Below are positions 1 to 8,374 of a stretch of 64,000 nt of DNA, piece after piece. The position numbers and the translations under genes were made by a program. Positions within the stretch are counted from its first letter, which is position 1; each line of letters opens with the position of its first letter. The DNA lies in the NCBI RefSeq assembly GCF_007671725.1, contig NZ_VCNM01000001.1:806001-870000 (forward strand), written 5' to 3'. A model generated the notes under the pieces. It was not told the origin of the DNA. It saw only the letters and a list, made by a program, of their open reading frames with translations, and did not search any database. Source of the DNA: Halorubrum depositum (GTDB taxonomy: Archaea > Halobacteriota > Halobacteria > Halobacteriales > Haloferacaceae).

Positions 1-1
1 G

Positions 2-559
2 AACACCATCCACGTCGCCGGCGGCGTCGGCGTCGCCGACACGGCGATGGCCTCCTACGACGCCGCGCTCGCGGACGCGAACCTCCACAACTACAACCTC
101 GTGGCGGTCTCCTCCGTGGTCCCCGCGGAGGCGACCGTCGAGGCGGTCGAGGCGGCGCCCGACCTCGGCCCCGCCGGCAACCGGCTCACCGTGGTCGAAG
201 CTCGCCGGACGGTCGGCCCGGACGACGAGGTGGACTTCCGCGAGGGCGGCCGCGCCGGCGCGGAGGACGCCGAGTCGAAGCGCGCCCCCCGCCGCCGCCC
301 GGACGTGGCCGCCGGGCTCGGCTGGGCGACCGGCCCCGGCCCCGGCCTCTTCTACGAGGTGACCGGCGAGGACCCCGAAGACGTCCGCGAGCGCATCGAG
401 GCCGGGTTGGACGCCGGCGGTGAACTGCGCGACTGGGCGCTCCCGGACCGGGAGGTGCGCGTGGAGACGGCGGCCTCGGCGCCCGGGCGGTACACGACCG
501 CGGTCGTCATCGCGGCGTACGGCGAGTCGGAGCCGATCCTGTCGCCGTCGGACGCGTAG
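2..559 (+). CDS. pdaD: Pyruvoyl-dependent arginine decarboxylase (5' end cut by window)
   Basis: This enzyme converts arginine to agmatine with a covalently bound pyruvoyl group made by self-cleavage; in archaea it feeds polyamine or agmatinylated-tRNA synthesis. The frame is open from base 2 to the stop at 557-559, giving 185 visible residues, so only a short N-terminal piece is missing. The Ser-Ser cleavage site lies at fragment residues 37-38, in AVSSVVP, the context expected for the archaeal PvlArgDC family. The segment HVAGGVGVADT before it fits the beta chain, and a Glu (FYEVTGED) near residue 119 fits the conserved region of the alpha chain. The extension rich in Arg and Pro around residues 80-105 looks lineage-specific. 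It is followed 70 bp later by a separately promoted gene. Confidence 0.9.
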   Translation, partial: NTIHVAGGVGVADTAMASYDAALADANLHNYNLVAVSSVVPAEATVEAVEAAPDLGPAGNRLTVVEARRTVGPDDEVDFREGGRAGAEDAESKRAPRRRPDVAAGLGWATGPGPGLFYEVTGEDPEDVRERIEAGLDAGGELRDWALPDREVRVETAASAPGRYTTAVVIAAYGESEPILSPSDA

Positions 560-629
560 GGAGCGACGCCGAACGGGATTGCGGGTTCCGCGGACTTTAG
601 GCGGCGCGAACCGGGATCAACGGGTACAC

Positions 630-1787
630 ATGACGGCGAACGACGACCGGATCCGGACCACGCACATCGGCAGCCTCCCGCGACCGCCCGAGCTCCTCGA
701 CCTCCTCACGCGCCGCCAGGAGGGCGAACCCGTCGACGACGAGGAGTGGGACGAGACCGTCGCCGCGGCCACGCGCGACGTGGTCGAGCGACAGGCCGAG
801 GCGGGGATCGACGTCGCCAACAACGGCGAGCAGTCGCGCGTCTCGTTCAACTGGTACGTCGCGGACCGCCTCAGCGGCATCGAAGGAACGCGCGAGCAGG
901 AGCTGTGGGCCGACCTCCAGGCGTTCCCGAGCTACGCCGAGGAGACGTTCAAGACGGACGTCATCGACCTCTCGAAACACCCCGTCGTGACCGGTCCCGT
1001 CGAGTACACCGGTCGCGAAGAGGCGGAGGCGGAGCTGGCCGAGTTCCGCGACGCGCTCGACGCCGCCGACGCCGACTTCGAGGAGACGTTCGTCACGGCG
1101 GCGTCGCCGAGCGTCGTCACCGCGACCCACGTCGACGACCACTACGGCGACTACGAGGAGTACCTCTTCGCCGTCGCCGACGCGATGGCCGAGGAGTACG
1201 AGACCGTCGCCGACGCCGGCTTCACCCTCCAGATCGACGCGCCGGAGCTTCTCACCGTCGGCCACACGGCGGCGTACGCCGACGAGCCCCTCGAGGAAGT
1301 GAAGGGTGCCACGCGGCTCCACGTGCAGGCGATCAACGAGGCGCTCTCCGGGATCCCCGAGGAACGGGTCCGGCTCCACACCTGCTGGGGGAGCTACGAG
1401 GGGCCGCACCACCTCGACACGGACCTGTCGGACATGCTCCCGGAGATCTACGAGGCCGACATCTCCGGGCTCAGCGTCGAGCAGGCGAACCCCCGCCACC
1501 AGCACGAGTACCGCGCGTTCGCCGAGCACCCGGTCCCCGACGGTTGGACGCTGATCCCGGGCGTCGTCGACGTGAAGACGAACATCATCGACCACCCCGA
1601 GACGATCGCGGACCGGCTGGAGCGCGTCGCCGACGCGGTCCCCGACGGGACGCCGCTGGTCGCCGCGCCCGACTGCGGCTTCGGCACGCAGGCCGGGATC
1701 GGCATGGTCGACTCCGAGATCGCGTGGGCGAAGCTGGCGGCCCTCGACGAGGGCGCCGCGATCGCGACCGAGCGGATTCACGGCTGA
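630..1787 (+). CDS. Cobalamin-independent methionine synthase (MetE C-terminal type) family methyltransferase
   Basis: The protein (385 residues) matches the C-terminal catalytic half of MetE, the stand-alone archaeal form. Such proteins transfer a methyl group to homocysteine or a related thiol using zinc; archaeal versions may take the methyl group from methylcobalamin rather than folate. The N-terminus has the family motif THIGSLPRP at residues 10-18. Zinc ligands are visible as His250 and Cys252 (LHTCWGSY), a Glu about 20 residues later (E272) and Cys349 (PDCGFG). I chose ATG 630 because a TATA-like ACTTTAGG lies about 30 bp upstream (centre near 598) and the family motif follows at once; the longer reading frame upstream is arginine-rich shadow sequence. 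The exact substrate cannot be read from sequence. Confidence 0.85.
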   Translation: MTANDDRIRTTHIGSLPRPPELLDLLTRRQEGEPVDDEEWDETVAAATRDVVERQAEAGIDVANNGEQSRVSFNWYVADRLSGIEGTREQELWADLQAFPSYAEETFKTDVIDLSKHPVVTGPVEYTGREEAEAELAEFRDALDAADADFEETFVTAASPSVVTATHVDDHYGDYEEYLFAVADAMAEEYETVADAGFTLQIDAPELLTVGHTAAYADEPLEEVKGATRLHVQAINEALSGIPEERVRLHTCWGSYEGPHHLDTDLSDMLPEIYEADISGLSVEQANPRHQHEYRAFAEHPVPDGWTLIPGVVDVKTNIIDHPETIADRLERVADAVPDGTPLVAAPDCGFGTQAGIGMVDSEIAWAKLAALDEGAAIATERIHG

Positions 1788-1827
1788 GCGAGCGGCGCGG
1801 CGAGGGGCGCCCCGCGGACCGCCGCCC

Positions 1828-1913
1828 GCCCGCCGCTCGGATCGCCCCCGTCGACCGCCCGCCGCTCGGATCGCCCCCGTCGACCGCCCGCCGCTCGGAT
1901 CGCCCCCGCCGAC
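1828..1913. repeat. Three-copy 29-bp GC-rich tandem repeat
   Basis: Between the MetE-like gene and the next small gene, the unit beginning GCCGCTCGGATCGCCCCCG recurs at 1832, 1861 and 1890, an exact period of 29 bp. The first two copies are identical and the third changes near its end (GTCGAC to GCCGAC). It ends just before the TATA-like CTTTTTGACC of the downstream gene. There are no spacers, so it is not a CRISPR. It is probably replication-slippage DNA, possibly variable between strains. Confidence 0.85.
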
Positions 1914-1952
1914 GCCTTTTTGACCCGGCTCCGCGTACCGAGTGTGTCTTCG

Positions 1953-2330
1953 ATGAACGGCAACAACCCGTACGCCGGGGCACCGGGCGTGACGAACGCG
2001 GGCGAGCCCGCGGCCGTCGACCTCTCCCCCGACCAGGAACGGCGCCTCCGGCGCGCGGTCGCCGGGATCGTCTCGCGAACCGAATCGTATCTGCCGAACA
2101 GCTACGCCGTCGGCTCCGAGCTGTCGGTCGGCGCGAACGGACCGCAGGCGACCGTCGCGGTCAACCCGCCCGCCGGCCACCCCGTCTCGGCCGGCTTCAC
2201 GCCGGACCCCGACGAGCTGGAGGCCGGGATCGCCGACGCCGACACCGACGAAGTCGCCCGCGGGCTGGCCGCCAGCGCCGCGATGCAGGTGATGGACGCC
2301 GTCGGCGACGTCACGCCGACCGCGAAGTGA
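1953..2330 (+). CDS. Small conserved haloarchaeal protein (probably DUF5811 family)
   Basis: A 125-residue soluble acidic protein of unknown function. It begins MNGNNPYAGAPG, which I associate with a haloarchaeal family named DUF5811; this assignment is from memory and unverified. Residues 25-50 form a likely helix rich in Arg and Glu, and residues 50-110 look like a compact alpha/beta domain (SYAVGSELSVGANGP then VAVNPPAGHPVSAGF). There is no membrane segment, signal peptide or metal motif. ATG 1953 is preferred because the TATA-like TTTTTGACC sits about 30 bp upstream; an in-frame TTG at 1920 would overlap that promoter. The next gene converges, with 7 bp between stops. Confidence 0.7.
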   Translation: MNGNNPYAGAPGVTNAGEPAAVDLSPDQERRLRRAVAGIVSRTESYLPNSYAVGSELSVGANGPQATVAVNPPAGHPVSAGFTPDPDELEAGIADADTDEVARGLAASAAMQVMDAVGDVTPTAK

Positions 2331-2337
2331 GTACCGG

Positions 2338-3201
2338 CTACTCCGCCGTCTCTTCCGCCGAGTCGCCTCCCGCGTCCGGTTCGTCCGCGGCCGACGCCGG
2401 CGGCTCCATGGTCCCCGTCACGCGGCCGTAGATCCCGAATATCTCCTCGTACCCGTGTTCGCTCGCGAGGATCGGGACGACCCCCTCCTTCTCGACGCGG
2501 TGGGTGTACACGTCGTCCTCGGCGAACACCGCCCCCGGCGGGATCGCCTCGAAGTTCGCGAAGTGGACGCGCGGCTCTCCGCCGCCCTTCGGCACCTCCT
2601 CGTCGCCCGCGACGACCGTCGTCTCGGTAAACGTCGGCGGCTCGTCGTCGAGCGCGCCGTGCGCCCGGAGGAACGCCAGACACGCCTCGTAGCCGAACGC
2701 GACCGCCTCCTCGCTCCCCTGTCGCCCGACCTCTATCGAGACGGTGTGGGGGACGACGGAATCGAGCGTCGTCGACCGCAGGCCGCCGGAGTCGACGACG
2801 AACTCCACGGGCATCCCGGTCACGCTCCGGCGCACCGACTCGGTCGGGTCGCTGTAGATCGCGAACGGCGGCGGCGCGCTGTGGGAGGTGTGGAGCGCGA
2901 GCACCGCGTCCATCCCCTCCAGCTCGGCCGCGAGCCGCGGCGCGAGCGCCCGCTCGTACTCGTCGCTGTCGGGGTCGCCCGGGAAGACCCGGTTCAGGTC
3001 GGCGTCCGTGTACCGCGTCCCGGCCGCCAGCGCCGGCTCGTTGGCGACGATCAGTCGGACGCAGCCGCTCCCCGCGCCCGTCTCGTCGAGCTCGTCGGCG
3101 AGCCGTCTGACTATCCGCTCGCCGGCGGGCTCGTCGCCGTGGATCCCGCCGACGATCGCGACGCGGGCGGAGCCGGCCGACCCGCGCTCGAACGTTTCCA
3201 T
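2338..3201 (-). CDS. Succinylglutamate desuccinylase/aspartoacylase family zinc hydrolase (M14-type)
   Basis: A 287-residue protein of the AstE/AspA (M14) zinc-carboxypeptidase superfamily, whose members cleave N-acyl amino acids or related amides. The zinc site is visible: His21 and Glu24 in GGIHGDEPAG, and His104 in ALHTSHS. The substrate-binding signature DLNRVFPGD is at 68-76 and the catalytic Glu157 is in VSIEVGRQG. Residues 190-260 form the usual C-terminal beta barrel, followed by an acidic tail. The start at 3201 is preferred because a TATA-like element at 3224-3236 leaves almost no leader. Substrate specificity is not predictable: the family includes succinylglutamate, aspartoacyl and glutathione-type amide hydrolases. 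It is transcribed toward the DUF5811-like gene. Confidence 0.85.
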   Translation of the reverse strand: METFERGSAGSARVAIVGGIHGDEPAGERIVRRLADELDETGAGSGCVRLIVANEPALAAGTRYTDADLNRVFPGDPDSDEYERALAPRLAAELEGMDAVLALHTSHSAPPPFAIYSDPTESVRRSVTGMPVEFVVDSGGLRSTTLDSVVPHTVSIEVGRQGSEEAVAFGYEACLAFLRAHGALDDEPPTFTETTVVAGDEEVPKGGGEPRVHFANFEAIPPGAVFAEDDVYTHRVEKEGVVPILASEHGYEEIFGIYGRVTGTMEPPASAADEPDAGGDSAEETAE

Positions 3202-3223
3202 GGGACATCGTACGCGTCGGTCG

Positions 3224-3236
3224 GAATATAAAGGGT
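3224..3236 (-). promoter_or_regulatory. TATA-like box for the M14-type hydrolase
   Basis: On the minus strand the sequence reads CCCTTTATATTCC, centred about 28 bp upstream of the ATG at 3201. This spacing predicts a leaderless transcript, the common haloarchaeal arrangement. Confidence 0.65.
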
Positions 3237-3275
3237 CGACCTTCGGACGCGCGACTTCGGCCGGTCGACGGCGGC

Positions 3276-4862
3276 TTACCGGCGGAACCGCCGCGCGATC
3301 GCTCCTCGGTACCGTCCCGCAAGCCGCCGGGCGACGAGACGATCCCGCGGGTCGACGCCGAGGTAACGGAGCGTCGCCGCGTACGCCGCGAGCCCGACCG
3401 CGGCGCCGAAGACGACCGCGGCTCGACCCGGGACGAGCGCGCGGATCCCCCGCATCGCGAGGAGGGCCACGCCCCCGGCCGCCAGCGGAGTGAGGAAGGT
3501 GCGGTCGAACGGCCACAACCCCTCGAACCGCCGGAGCAGCAGCACCTGGATCGCGTTCTGGGCGGCGATCGCGAGCGACGTGCCGAGCGCGGCGCCGACG
3601 AGCCCGAAGCGGACGACGAACGCGTACGTCAACCCGACGTTGAGGACCGCGAGGAGCCAGTCGAGCGCCATCCGGGCGTACTGGTGGTCGGTCATCATCA
3701 GGAGCCAGCCGGTCGCGCCGACGGCGCTGCCGACGAACACCCCGCCGAGGTAGACGACGAGGGGGAGGTAGCCCGCGACGTACGGGTCGCCGAACAGCCC
3801 GAGCAGCTCCCGGCCGTACACCGCGAGGACGGCGAGGATCGGGACGACCGCCGTGACGATCTGCCGGGTCACGGAGCCGTACACCGCGTTCAGCGTCGCC
3901 GTCCGGTCGTTCCCGTACAGCTCCGAGGCGACCGGCGGGAGGAGCTGGTTGAAGGACATGAGCGGAATCCACGCGATCGCGATCAGCACGAGCACGACGT
4001 TGTACACCCCGGCCGCCGTCGCGGTCAGGAGCGCGCCGACGAGCAGCACGTCGACCCGGTTCTGGAACACCTTGCCGAGGCTGCTCATCGCGACCGGCGC
4101 CGCGTGGTCGTAGAAGCGCCGCGCCTCCCGCCGGGCGCCGCGCAGCGACGGGACGACCCCGGTCACCCGCGCGGCGAGCGGGACGGCGACCGCGGCGAGC
4201 AGCGCGGTCGCGGCGACGATGCCGACGGCGACACCGCCGATCGAGTAGCCCGCGGCGAGCGCCGCGACCGCGGCGACGAGGCGAACTCCCGGTCGGAGCA
4301 GCTTGTTGAAGGCGATCTCGCCCCGGGCGGAGCCGACCGCCCTGAAGATCGCCGACGCGACCATCACGACGCCGAGAAGCCCGACGAGCAGCCCGAACGC
4401 CCGCATCGCGCCCGGGAAGGCCGCTTCTCCGACGGTGAGCTCGTTGATCCGCGGGGCGGCCACCCAGACCCCGGCGGCGATGGCGGCGCCGAAGCCCAGC
4501 GTCGTCGCGTACGCGAGCCCGGCGACGACGCCCCGCCGCGGCGGGTCGTCGGCGTACTCGGGGAGGTACCGCTGGAGCGCCGGCACGCTCCCGAAGGTGA
4601 CGAGCCGCGACAGGAGCTGGGCGATCCGCCACGCCAGCGCGTAGACGCCGTACGCCGTCGGGCCGAGCCCCCGCGCGAGGACGAACTCGGTCGCCGCCGT
4701 CAGCGCCCGCTGCCCGGAGACGCCGCCGGAGGTGACCACCGCGCCGTGAGCGATCGTCACGAGCGCCTCGCGCTCGTCGTCGGGGATGGAATCGGTATCG
4801 CCGTCGCTCGCGGGCTCGCCCGGAGGGCTGTCGTCGGCGTCGGGGCCGGCTCCGTCGACCAC
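3276..4862 (-). CDS. Polysaccharide biosynthesis protein / lipid-linked oligosaccharide flippase
   Basis: A 528-residue integral membrane protein of the MOP/PST flippase superfamily (Wzx/RfbX-like; haloarchaeal relatives include AglR-type proteins), expected to move lipid-linked glycans across the membrane. Residues 1-35 are a cytoplasmic acidic region. About 12-14 hydrophobic helices follow, with the N-terminal family pattern ATEFVLARGLGPTAYG (residues 56-71) and an ALQRYLPEY motif near 95-103. The start is GTG at 4862; no upstream ATG is available in frame. The gene stands alone between an M14-type hydrolase and an aldo/keto reductase, far from the glycan locus at the end of the window. The direction and identity of the substrate are not readable. 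Confidence 0.8.
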   Translation of the reverse strand: MVDGAGPDADDSPPGEPASDGDTDSIPDDEREALVTIAHGAVVTSGGVSGQRALTAATEFVLARGLGPTAYGVYALAWRIAQLLSRLVTFGSVPALQRYLPEYADDPPRRGVVAGLAYATTLGFGAAIAAGVWVAAPRINELTVGEAAFPGAMRAFGLLVGLLGVVMVASAIFRAVGSARGEIAFNKLLRPGVRLVAAVAALAAGYSIGGVAVGIVAATALLAAVAVPLAARVTGVVPSLRGARREARRFYDHAAPVAMSSLGKVFQNRVDVLLVGALLTATAAGVYNVVLVLIAIAWIPLMSFNQLLPPVASELYGNDRTATLNAVYGSVTRQIVTAVVPILAVLAVYGRELLGLFGDPYVAGYLPLVVYLGGVFVGSAVGATGWLLMMTDHQYARMALDWLLAVLNVGLTYAFVVRFGLVGAALGTSLAIAAQNAIQVLLLRRFEGLWPFDRTFLTPLAAGGVALLAMRGIRALVPGRAAVVFGAAVGLAAYAATLRYLGVDPRDRLVARRLAGRYRGAIARRFRR

Positions 4863-4928
4863 GGATCGATCTATCTGACCTGATTCGGCTCGGGAGAAAA
4901 GCGACTCGTTCCGTCGCCGACCCGCCCG

Positions 4929-5948
4929 CTACCAGCGGTGGTGGACGTGTTCGCGGACGAGCTCGTCGTACACCTCGCGGACCGTCTCGTGGGCGGCCTC
5001 GTCGAGCGGGAGAATATCGCTGACGGCCGCGTTCGCGCGGATATGCGCGGGCGTCGTCGACCCCGGGATGACCGTCGAGACGGCGTCGTGATCGAGGATC
5101 CACCGGAGCGAGAGCTGCGCGAGCGAGAGGCCGTCGCCGCTCGCGTCGGTCGGGTCGGCGGCGACCGCGTCGACGCGGTCCGCGAGGGCGTCGGCCGCGT
5201 CGAGACCGGTCTCGTAGGGGATCCCCGCGAACGTCTCGCCCACGTCGAAGGCGTCGCCGTCGCGGTTGTAGTTGCGGTGGTCGTCCGCCGGGAACTCGGC
5301 GTCCCGCGAGAGCGCGCCGGTCAGCAGGCCGGAGGCGAGTGGCACTCGGCAGATCACGCCCACGTCGCGCTCGGCGGCCCGGTCGAGAAACAGTTCGGCC
5401 GGGCGCTGGCGGAACGGGTTGAAGATGATCTGGACCGACTCGACGCCGGGGTACTCGACCGCCTTGAGCCCCTCCTCGACGCGCTCGACGCTGACGCCGT
5501 AGTCCGCGATCCGCCCCTCGTCGGCGAGCGTCGCGAGCGCGTCGAACGTCTCCGGTCGGTAGTAGACGTCCGTCGGCGGGCAGTGGAGCTGGACCAGATC
5601 CAGCGTCTCCACGTCGAGGTTCTCGCGCGACCGGTCCACGAACCGCCGGAGGTTCGCCTCGGCGTAGCCGTCGGCGACGTGGGGGTCGAGCCGGCGGCCG
5701 GCCTTCGTCGCGACCGTCACGTCGCCGCGCGCGATGTCGTCTTCGAGCACGTCGCCGAGGATCTGCTCCGAGCGCCCGTCGCCGTACACGTCGGCGGTGT
5801 CGAAGAAGTCGATCCCGGCGTCGCGGGCGGCCTCGACGGCCTCCACGGCTTCGGCCTCGCTCACGTCGCCCCAGTCGCTCCCGATCTGCCACGAACCGTA
5901 GCCGACCTCGCTGACCGCGCCGACGTCGCCGAGTTCCCGGTGGTTCAT
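4929..5948 (-). CDS. Aldo/keto reductase
   Basis: A 339-residue TIM-barrel NADPH-dependent oxidoreductase. The N-terminus MNHRELGDVGAVSEVGYGSW is the standard AKR opening. Active-site candidates follow: Asp and Tyr in FFDTADVYGDGRSE, Lys in TVATKAGR, and His in LVQLHCPPTDVYY. The cofactor-binding end is VSTVIPGSTTPAHIRANA. ATG 5948 is chosen because it gives the canonical N-terminus; a GTG two codons upstream is possible. A TATA-like TTATAAATATTT at about 6030-6041 would give a leader of roughly 55 bases containing a purine-rich GGTGGGAG before the start. Its substrate is unknown. Confidence 0.85.
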   Translation of the reverse strand: MNHRELGDVGAVSEVGYGSWQIGSDWGDVSEAEAVEAVEAARDAGIDFFDTADVYGDGRSEQILGDVLEDDIARGDVTVATKAGRRLDPHVADGYAEANLRRFVDRSRENLDVETLDLVQLHCPPTDVYYRPETFDALATLADEGRIADYGVSVERVEEGLKAVEYPGVESVQIIFNPFRQRPAELFLDRAAERDVGVICRVPLASGLLTGALSRDAEFPADDHRNYNRDGDAFDVGETFAGIPYETGLDAADALADRVDAVAADPTDASGDGLSLAQLSLRWILDHDAVSTVIPGSTTPAHIRANAAVSDILPLDEAAHETVREVYDELVREHVHHRW

Positions 5949-6029
5949 GTTCACTCCCACCTGATCGGGGCGGCGGCAAGGGCGTTCCGGAGGCGGAACC
6001 GCGAGAAGCAACCGAACGACGGGCGGGAA

Positions 6030-6041
6030 ATATTTATAAGC
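6030..6041. promoter_or_regulatory. Strong near-symmetric TATA element between the AKR gene and a structured repeat
   Basis: The sequence AATATTTATAAG is AT-rich in a very GC-rich setting. On the minus strand it could start the aldo/keto reductase transcript with a leader of about 55 bases. On the plus strand it would start transcription close to the beginning of the structured repeat at about 6050. The sequence does not settle which strand is used. Confidence 0.45.
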
Positions 6042-6049
6042 AGATTGCG

Positions 6050-6353
6050 GTGGCGCGTGCCGACGAGCGCCCGGAGGGCGCGAGTCGCACGCGCGAGGTC
6101 GCCGGCGCTTCGCGCCGGCTGCCAGAGGGACCGAAGGTCCCTCGCTGGACGCGGTGAGCGCTCGAAGAGCGCGAACCGCGAGGCTGGGGAGGGGTGAGGT
6201 GCGGTCGCTGTGCGGGGCGGGACTCAAAGGGGCAGGCGCGAGGCGGTCGCAGGGGAAGCAAGGACCGCAGCGAAGGAGCGCCAGCGACTGAGCGAGGACC
6301 ACAGCGAGCGTGCGACCGCCTCGCGCCTGCCCCTTTGGAGGCGTTCACCGCCG
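6050..6353 (+). repeat. Dispersed structured non-coding repeat, copy A
   Basis: A block of about 300 bp that shares its whole layout with an inverted copy at about 19651-19980. It opens with GGCGCGTGCC and several short hairpins (for example GCCGGCGCTTCGCGCCGGC). A conserved core follows, GAGGCTGGGGAGG to GGGCGGGACTCAAAGGGGCA (about 6180-6234). A perfect 27-bp inverted repeat (6225-6251 with 6311-6337) flanks a 59-base loop, and the block ends CTTTGGAGGCGTTCACCGCC. All reading frames are low-complexity Arg/Ala/Pro/Ser shadow, so I treat it as non-coding. It could be a MITE-like element or a structured RNA. Confidence 0.7.
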
Positions 6354-6386
6354 CGTCGTCGTCGATACTCACAGACGACTCACCGG

Positions 6387-6403
6387 CCCTGTTGAAATCC
6401 GTT
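6387..6403. mobile_element. IS6-like terminal-repeat resemblance (fragment only)
   Basis: The sequence CCCTGTTGAAATCCG resembles the GGCTCTGTTGAAATCC-type ends of haloarchaeal IS6-family elements as I remember them. The related ends at 26597 and 27872 in this window support the resemblance. No transposase is near it, so at most it is a scar. Confidence 0.25.
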
Positions 6404-6516
6404 CGGCAGACGGTTTCCCGTCTGAAACGGTCGGTCTCTGAGGCCTGCAAACGGAGTCTCATACTACCGTTTGTGTTATCAACAAAATTATTCATAACTG
6501 GACACCAGTCGGAGAC

Positions 6517-7065
6517 ATGAAGCGGAGACGTGCCCTCGCCGTGGTCGGACTGTCTGCTCTTCCCCTTTCGGGATGTTTAGACAGCGTCGGTATGGACGGA
6601 ACGGCCGGAGAGCCAGGGTCGGGTGACGAGCGTTCGATCGCGGTGTCTATCACGCGCGTGGCCGGCGACGGAGCGATCGACTTCGGTTGCGACGTTCACC
6701 ACTCCGAAATCAGTGAGGGTTCTCCGGCAGTCGTCAAACTGACGGCGAGAAACGAAACGAAGAGTGATATCGAGTACGTGACCGGCGCTCCGGAACCGTT
6801 CGGAGCGCTCTACGACCCCGATTCGCCCAACGCGATCTTGTGGACTGACAGATACGTCGAGAGTCAGTACGTGGAGACGGAGGGGCGCCGGATAACCGGC
6901 GGGGAAGACATCGGGATCAGCGTCACGCTCTCTCCCGGAGGCTCTCGGTCTGAAACCTATGAGTTTGCCGCCCCTCCGGGAAGCTATTCGATACAGCGGA
7001 CCGGGAATCCGCTCACGCTCGGAGACGAGACATACGAATTGATCATCGACGTTTCGGAGGCCTAA
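6517..7065 (+). CDS. Putative secreted lipoprotein, unknown function
   Basis: A 182-residue protein with a short positive N-terminus (MKRRR), a hydrophobic stretch and a lipobox LPLSGC with Cys20, so it should be lipid-anchored outside the membrane. The mature part is mostly beta, with patterns such as VKLTARNETKSDIEYVTGAP and SVTLSPGGSRSETYEF that resemble an immunoglobulin-like or BsuPI/intracellular-protease-inhibitor-like sandwich; I do not assign a family. Base composition is visibly less GC-rich than in the neighbours, suggesting an accessory gene. ATG 6517 is supported by an AT-rich element (AAATTATTCATAA) about 28 bp upstream. It converges on the aminotransferase gene and has no partner. 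Confidence 0.75.
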   Translation: MKRRRALAVVGLSALPLSGCLDSVGMDGTAGEPGSGDERSIAVSITRVAGDGAIDFGCDVHHSEISEGSPAVVKLTARNETKSDIEYVTGAPEPFGALYDPDSPNAILWTDRYVESQYVETEGRRITGGEDIGISVTLSPGGSRSETYEFAAPPGSYSIQRTGNPLTLGDETYELIIDVSEA

Positions 7066-7177
7066 TCGCTCCGTCGACCCTTTGTGGTGACCGGAGCAGA
7101 GTGTTGCACCCGCTACCGATTTCGGCGAAATCGGCTCACCAGAACCTCGGAAATCTCCCGACTACTCCGCTTCCGAG

Positions 7178-8269
7178 TTATAAAACGTCCCCCAGCGCGT
7201 CCATCGTCTCGTCCACGCGCTCGACCCGCGCGTTGTGGCCCATGTGGCCAATCCGTAGGATGTCGTCCGCCAGCTCTCCGAGCCCGGTCGCGACGAGCAC
7301 GTCTCGTTCCTCGCGCAGCCGGCTCTGCAGTTCCTCGGCCCGTCCGGGGACCTCGAAGGCCGTCACCGTCGGCGAACTGCGCTCGGGCTCCGGATACGGC
7401 TCCAGTCCCAACTCCGCGCCGCGCTCGCGACACCGCGCCGCGGCCTCCGTATGCCGCTCCCGGACCGCGTCGAGCCCCTCCTCCAGCCACAGCCCGAGCG
7501 CCGCGTCGAGCGCGACGACCTCGGTCGTGAGGTGGGTGTACGGGAACCCCTCGGAGGTGTCGCGCCACGGCAGGAAGTTCGTGTACAGCGAGTGCGGCTC
7601 CCGCTCTTCCATCGCGGCCCACGCGCGGTCGCTGATCGCGGCCGTGGTGAGCCCCGGCGGCGCGCTGAAGCACTTCTGGGAGGCGCCCAGACAGACGTCG
7701 ATCCGCTCGGTCGGCACCTGCACCCCGCCGAGCGAGGAGACCGCGTCGACGACGGTGAGGGTCTCGCCGTCGGTCCCCGCCAACAGGTCCAGCGCGGGCC
7801 CGAGGTCGTTGAGGGTTCCCGTGGGCGTCTCGCAGTGGACCATGGTCGCGACGTCGAATTCGGTGTCCCCGTCCGCGAGCTCCGACTCCAGCGCCGCGAG
7901 CGGGAGCGCCTCGTCGTAGTCGGCCGAGACCAGCGTCGCCTCGCCCCCGTACGACTCGACGAAGTCGGCGAACCCGTCGCCGTAGAGCCCGTTCGAGAGA
8001 CACAACACCTCCGTCCCGGGCTCGACGAGCGAGGCGATCGCGGCCTCCAGACCTAAGATTCCCTCCCCGCCGGGGACGACGACGTCGCGGGCCGGGCCGC
8101 CGCCCTCGCCGCCCTCGCCCGACCCGACGCCGTACACCGTCGCCAGCCGGTCGGTGAGCCGGTCGTAGATCCGCCGAAACTCGGGGTCCACGTCGGGGTT
8201 GATCAGCTCGCGGCTCATCGCCTCGCGGACGGGGTCGGGGACCGCGGTCGGTCCCGGCGTCATGAGCAT
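7178..8269 (-). CDS. Class V aminotransferase (alanine-glyoxylate / serine-pyruvate type)
   Basis: A 363-residue PLP-dependent fold-type I enzyme. The N-terminal motif MTPGPTAVPDPVREAM is typical of the alanine-glyoxylate/serine-pyruvate aminotransferase group. The PLP Asp lies in VVDAVSSLGG and the Schiff-base Lys in LGASQKCFSAPPG. The C-terminal small domain ends RIGHMGHNARVERVDETM. Two start codons lie six bases apart (8269 and 8263); I give the longer, and a TATA-like CGCTTATTCC about 27 bp upstream fits either. It probably moves amino groups between alanine or serine and glyoxylate or pyruvate; the exact pair is not readable. It is divergent from the COG1361-ABC operon. Confidence 0.85.
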   Translation of the reverse strand: MLMTPGPTAVPDPVREAMSRELINPDVDPEFRRIYDRLTDRLATVYGVGSGEGGEGGGPARDVVVPGGEGILGLEAAIASLVEPGTEVLCLSNGLYGDGFADFVESYGGEATLVSADYDEALPLAALESELADGDTEFDVATMVHCETPTGTLNDLGPALDLLAGTDGETLTVVDAVSSLGGVQVPTERIDVCLGASQKCFSAPPGLTTAAISDRAWAAMEEREPHSLYTNFLPWRDTSEGFPYTHLTTEVVALDAALGLWLEEGLDAVRERHTEAAARCRERGAELGLEPYPEPERSSPTVTAFEVPGRAEELQSRLREERDVLVATGLGELADDILRIGHMGHNARVERVDETMDALGDVL

Positions 8270-8343
8270 ACCTCGACACTCGGTTCCAGCGGAATAAGCG
8301 CCTCGTACCGGCCGCCATCGGGACGGTCCGTCACCACGCGTAA

Positions 8344-8353
8344 CCATATATGA
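8344..8353 (+). promoter_or_regulatory. TATA-like box upstream of the COG1361/ABC operon
   Basis: The sequence CCATATATGA is centred about 26 bp upstream of an ATG at 8375. That spacing predicts a leaderless transcript starting at the small upstream reading frame, not at the GTG of the main gene at 8456. Confidence 0.55.
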
Positions 8354-8374
8354 CCGGCGGGCGGAGTTGGACGT

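Noticed and set aside
1828-1913. 29-bp tandem units as a CRISPR
   Set aside because: There are no spacers between units; it is a simple tandem repeat.
597-2180. Long minus-strand reading frame opposite the MetE-like gene
   Set aside because: Its translation is Arg/Gly/Val-rich shadow of the plus-strand gene, which has clear motifs and family length.
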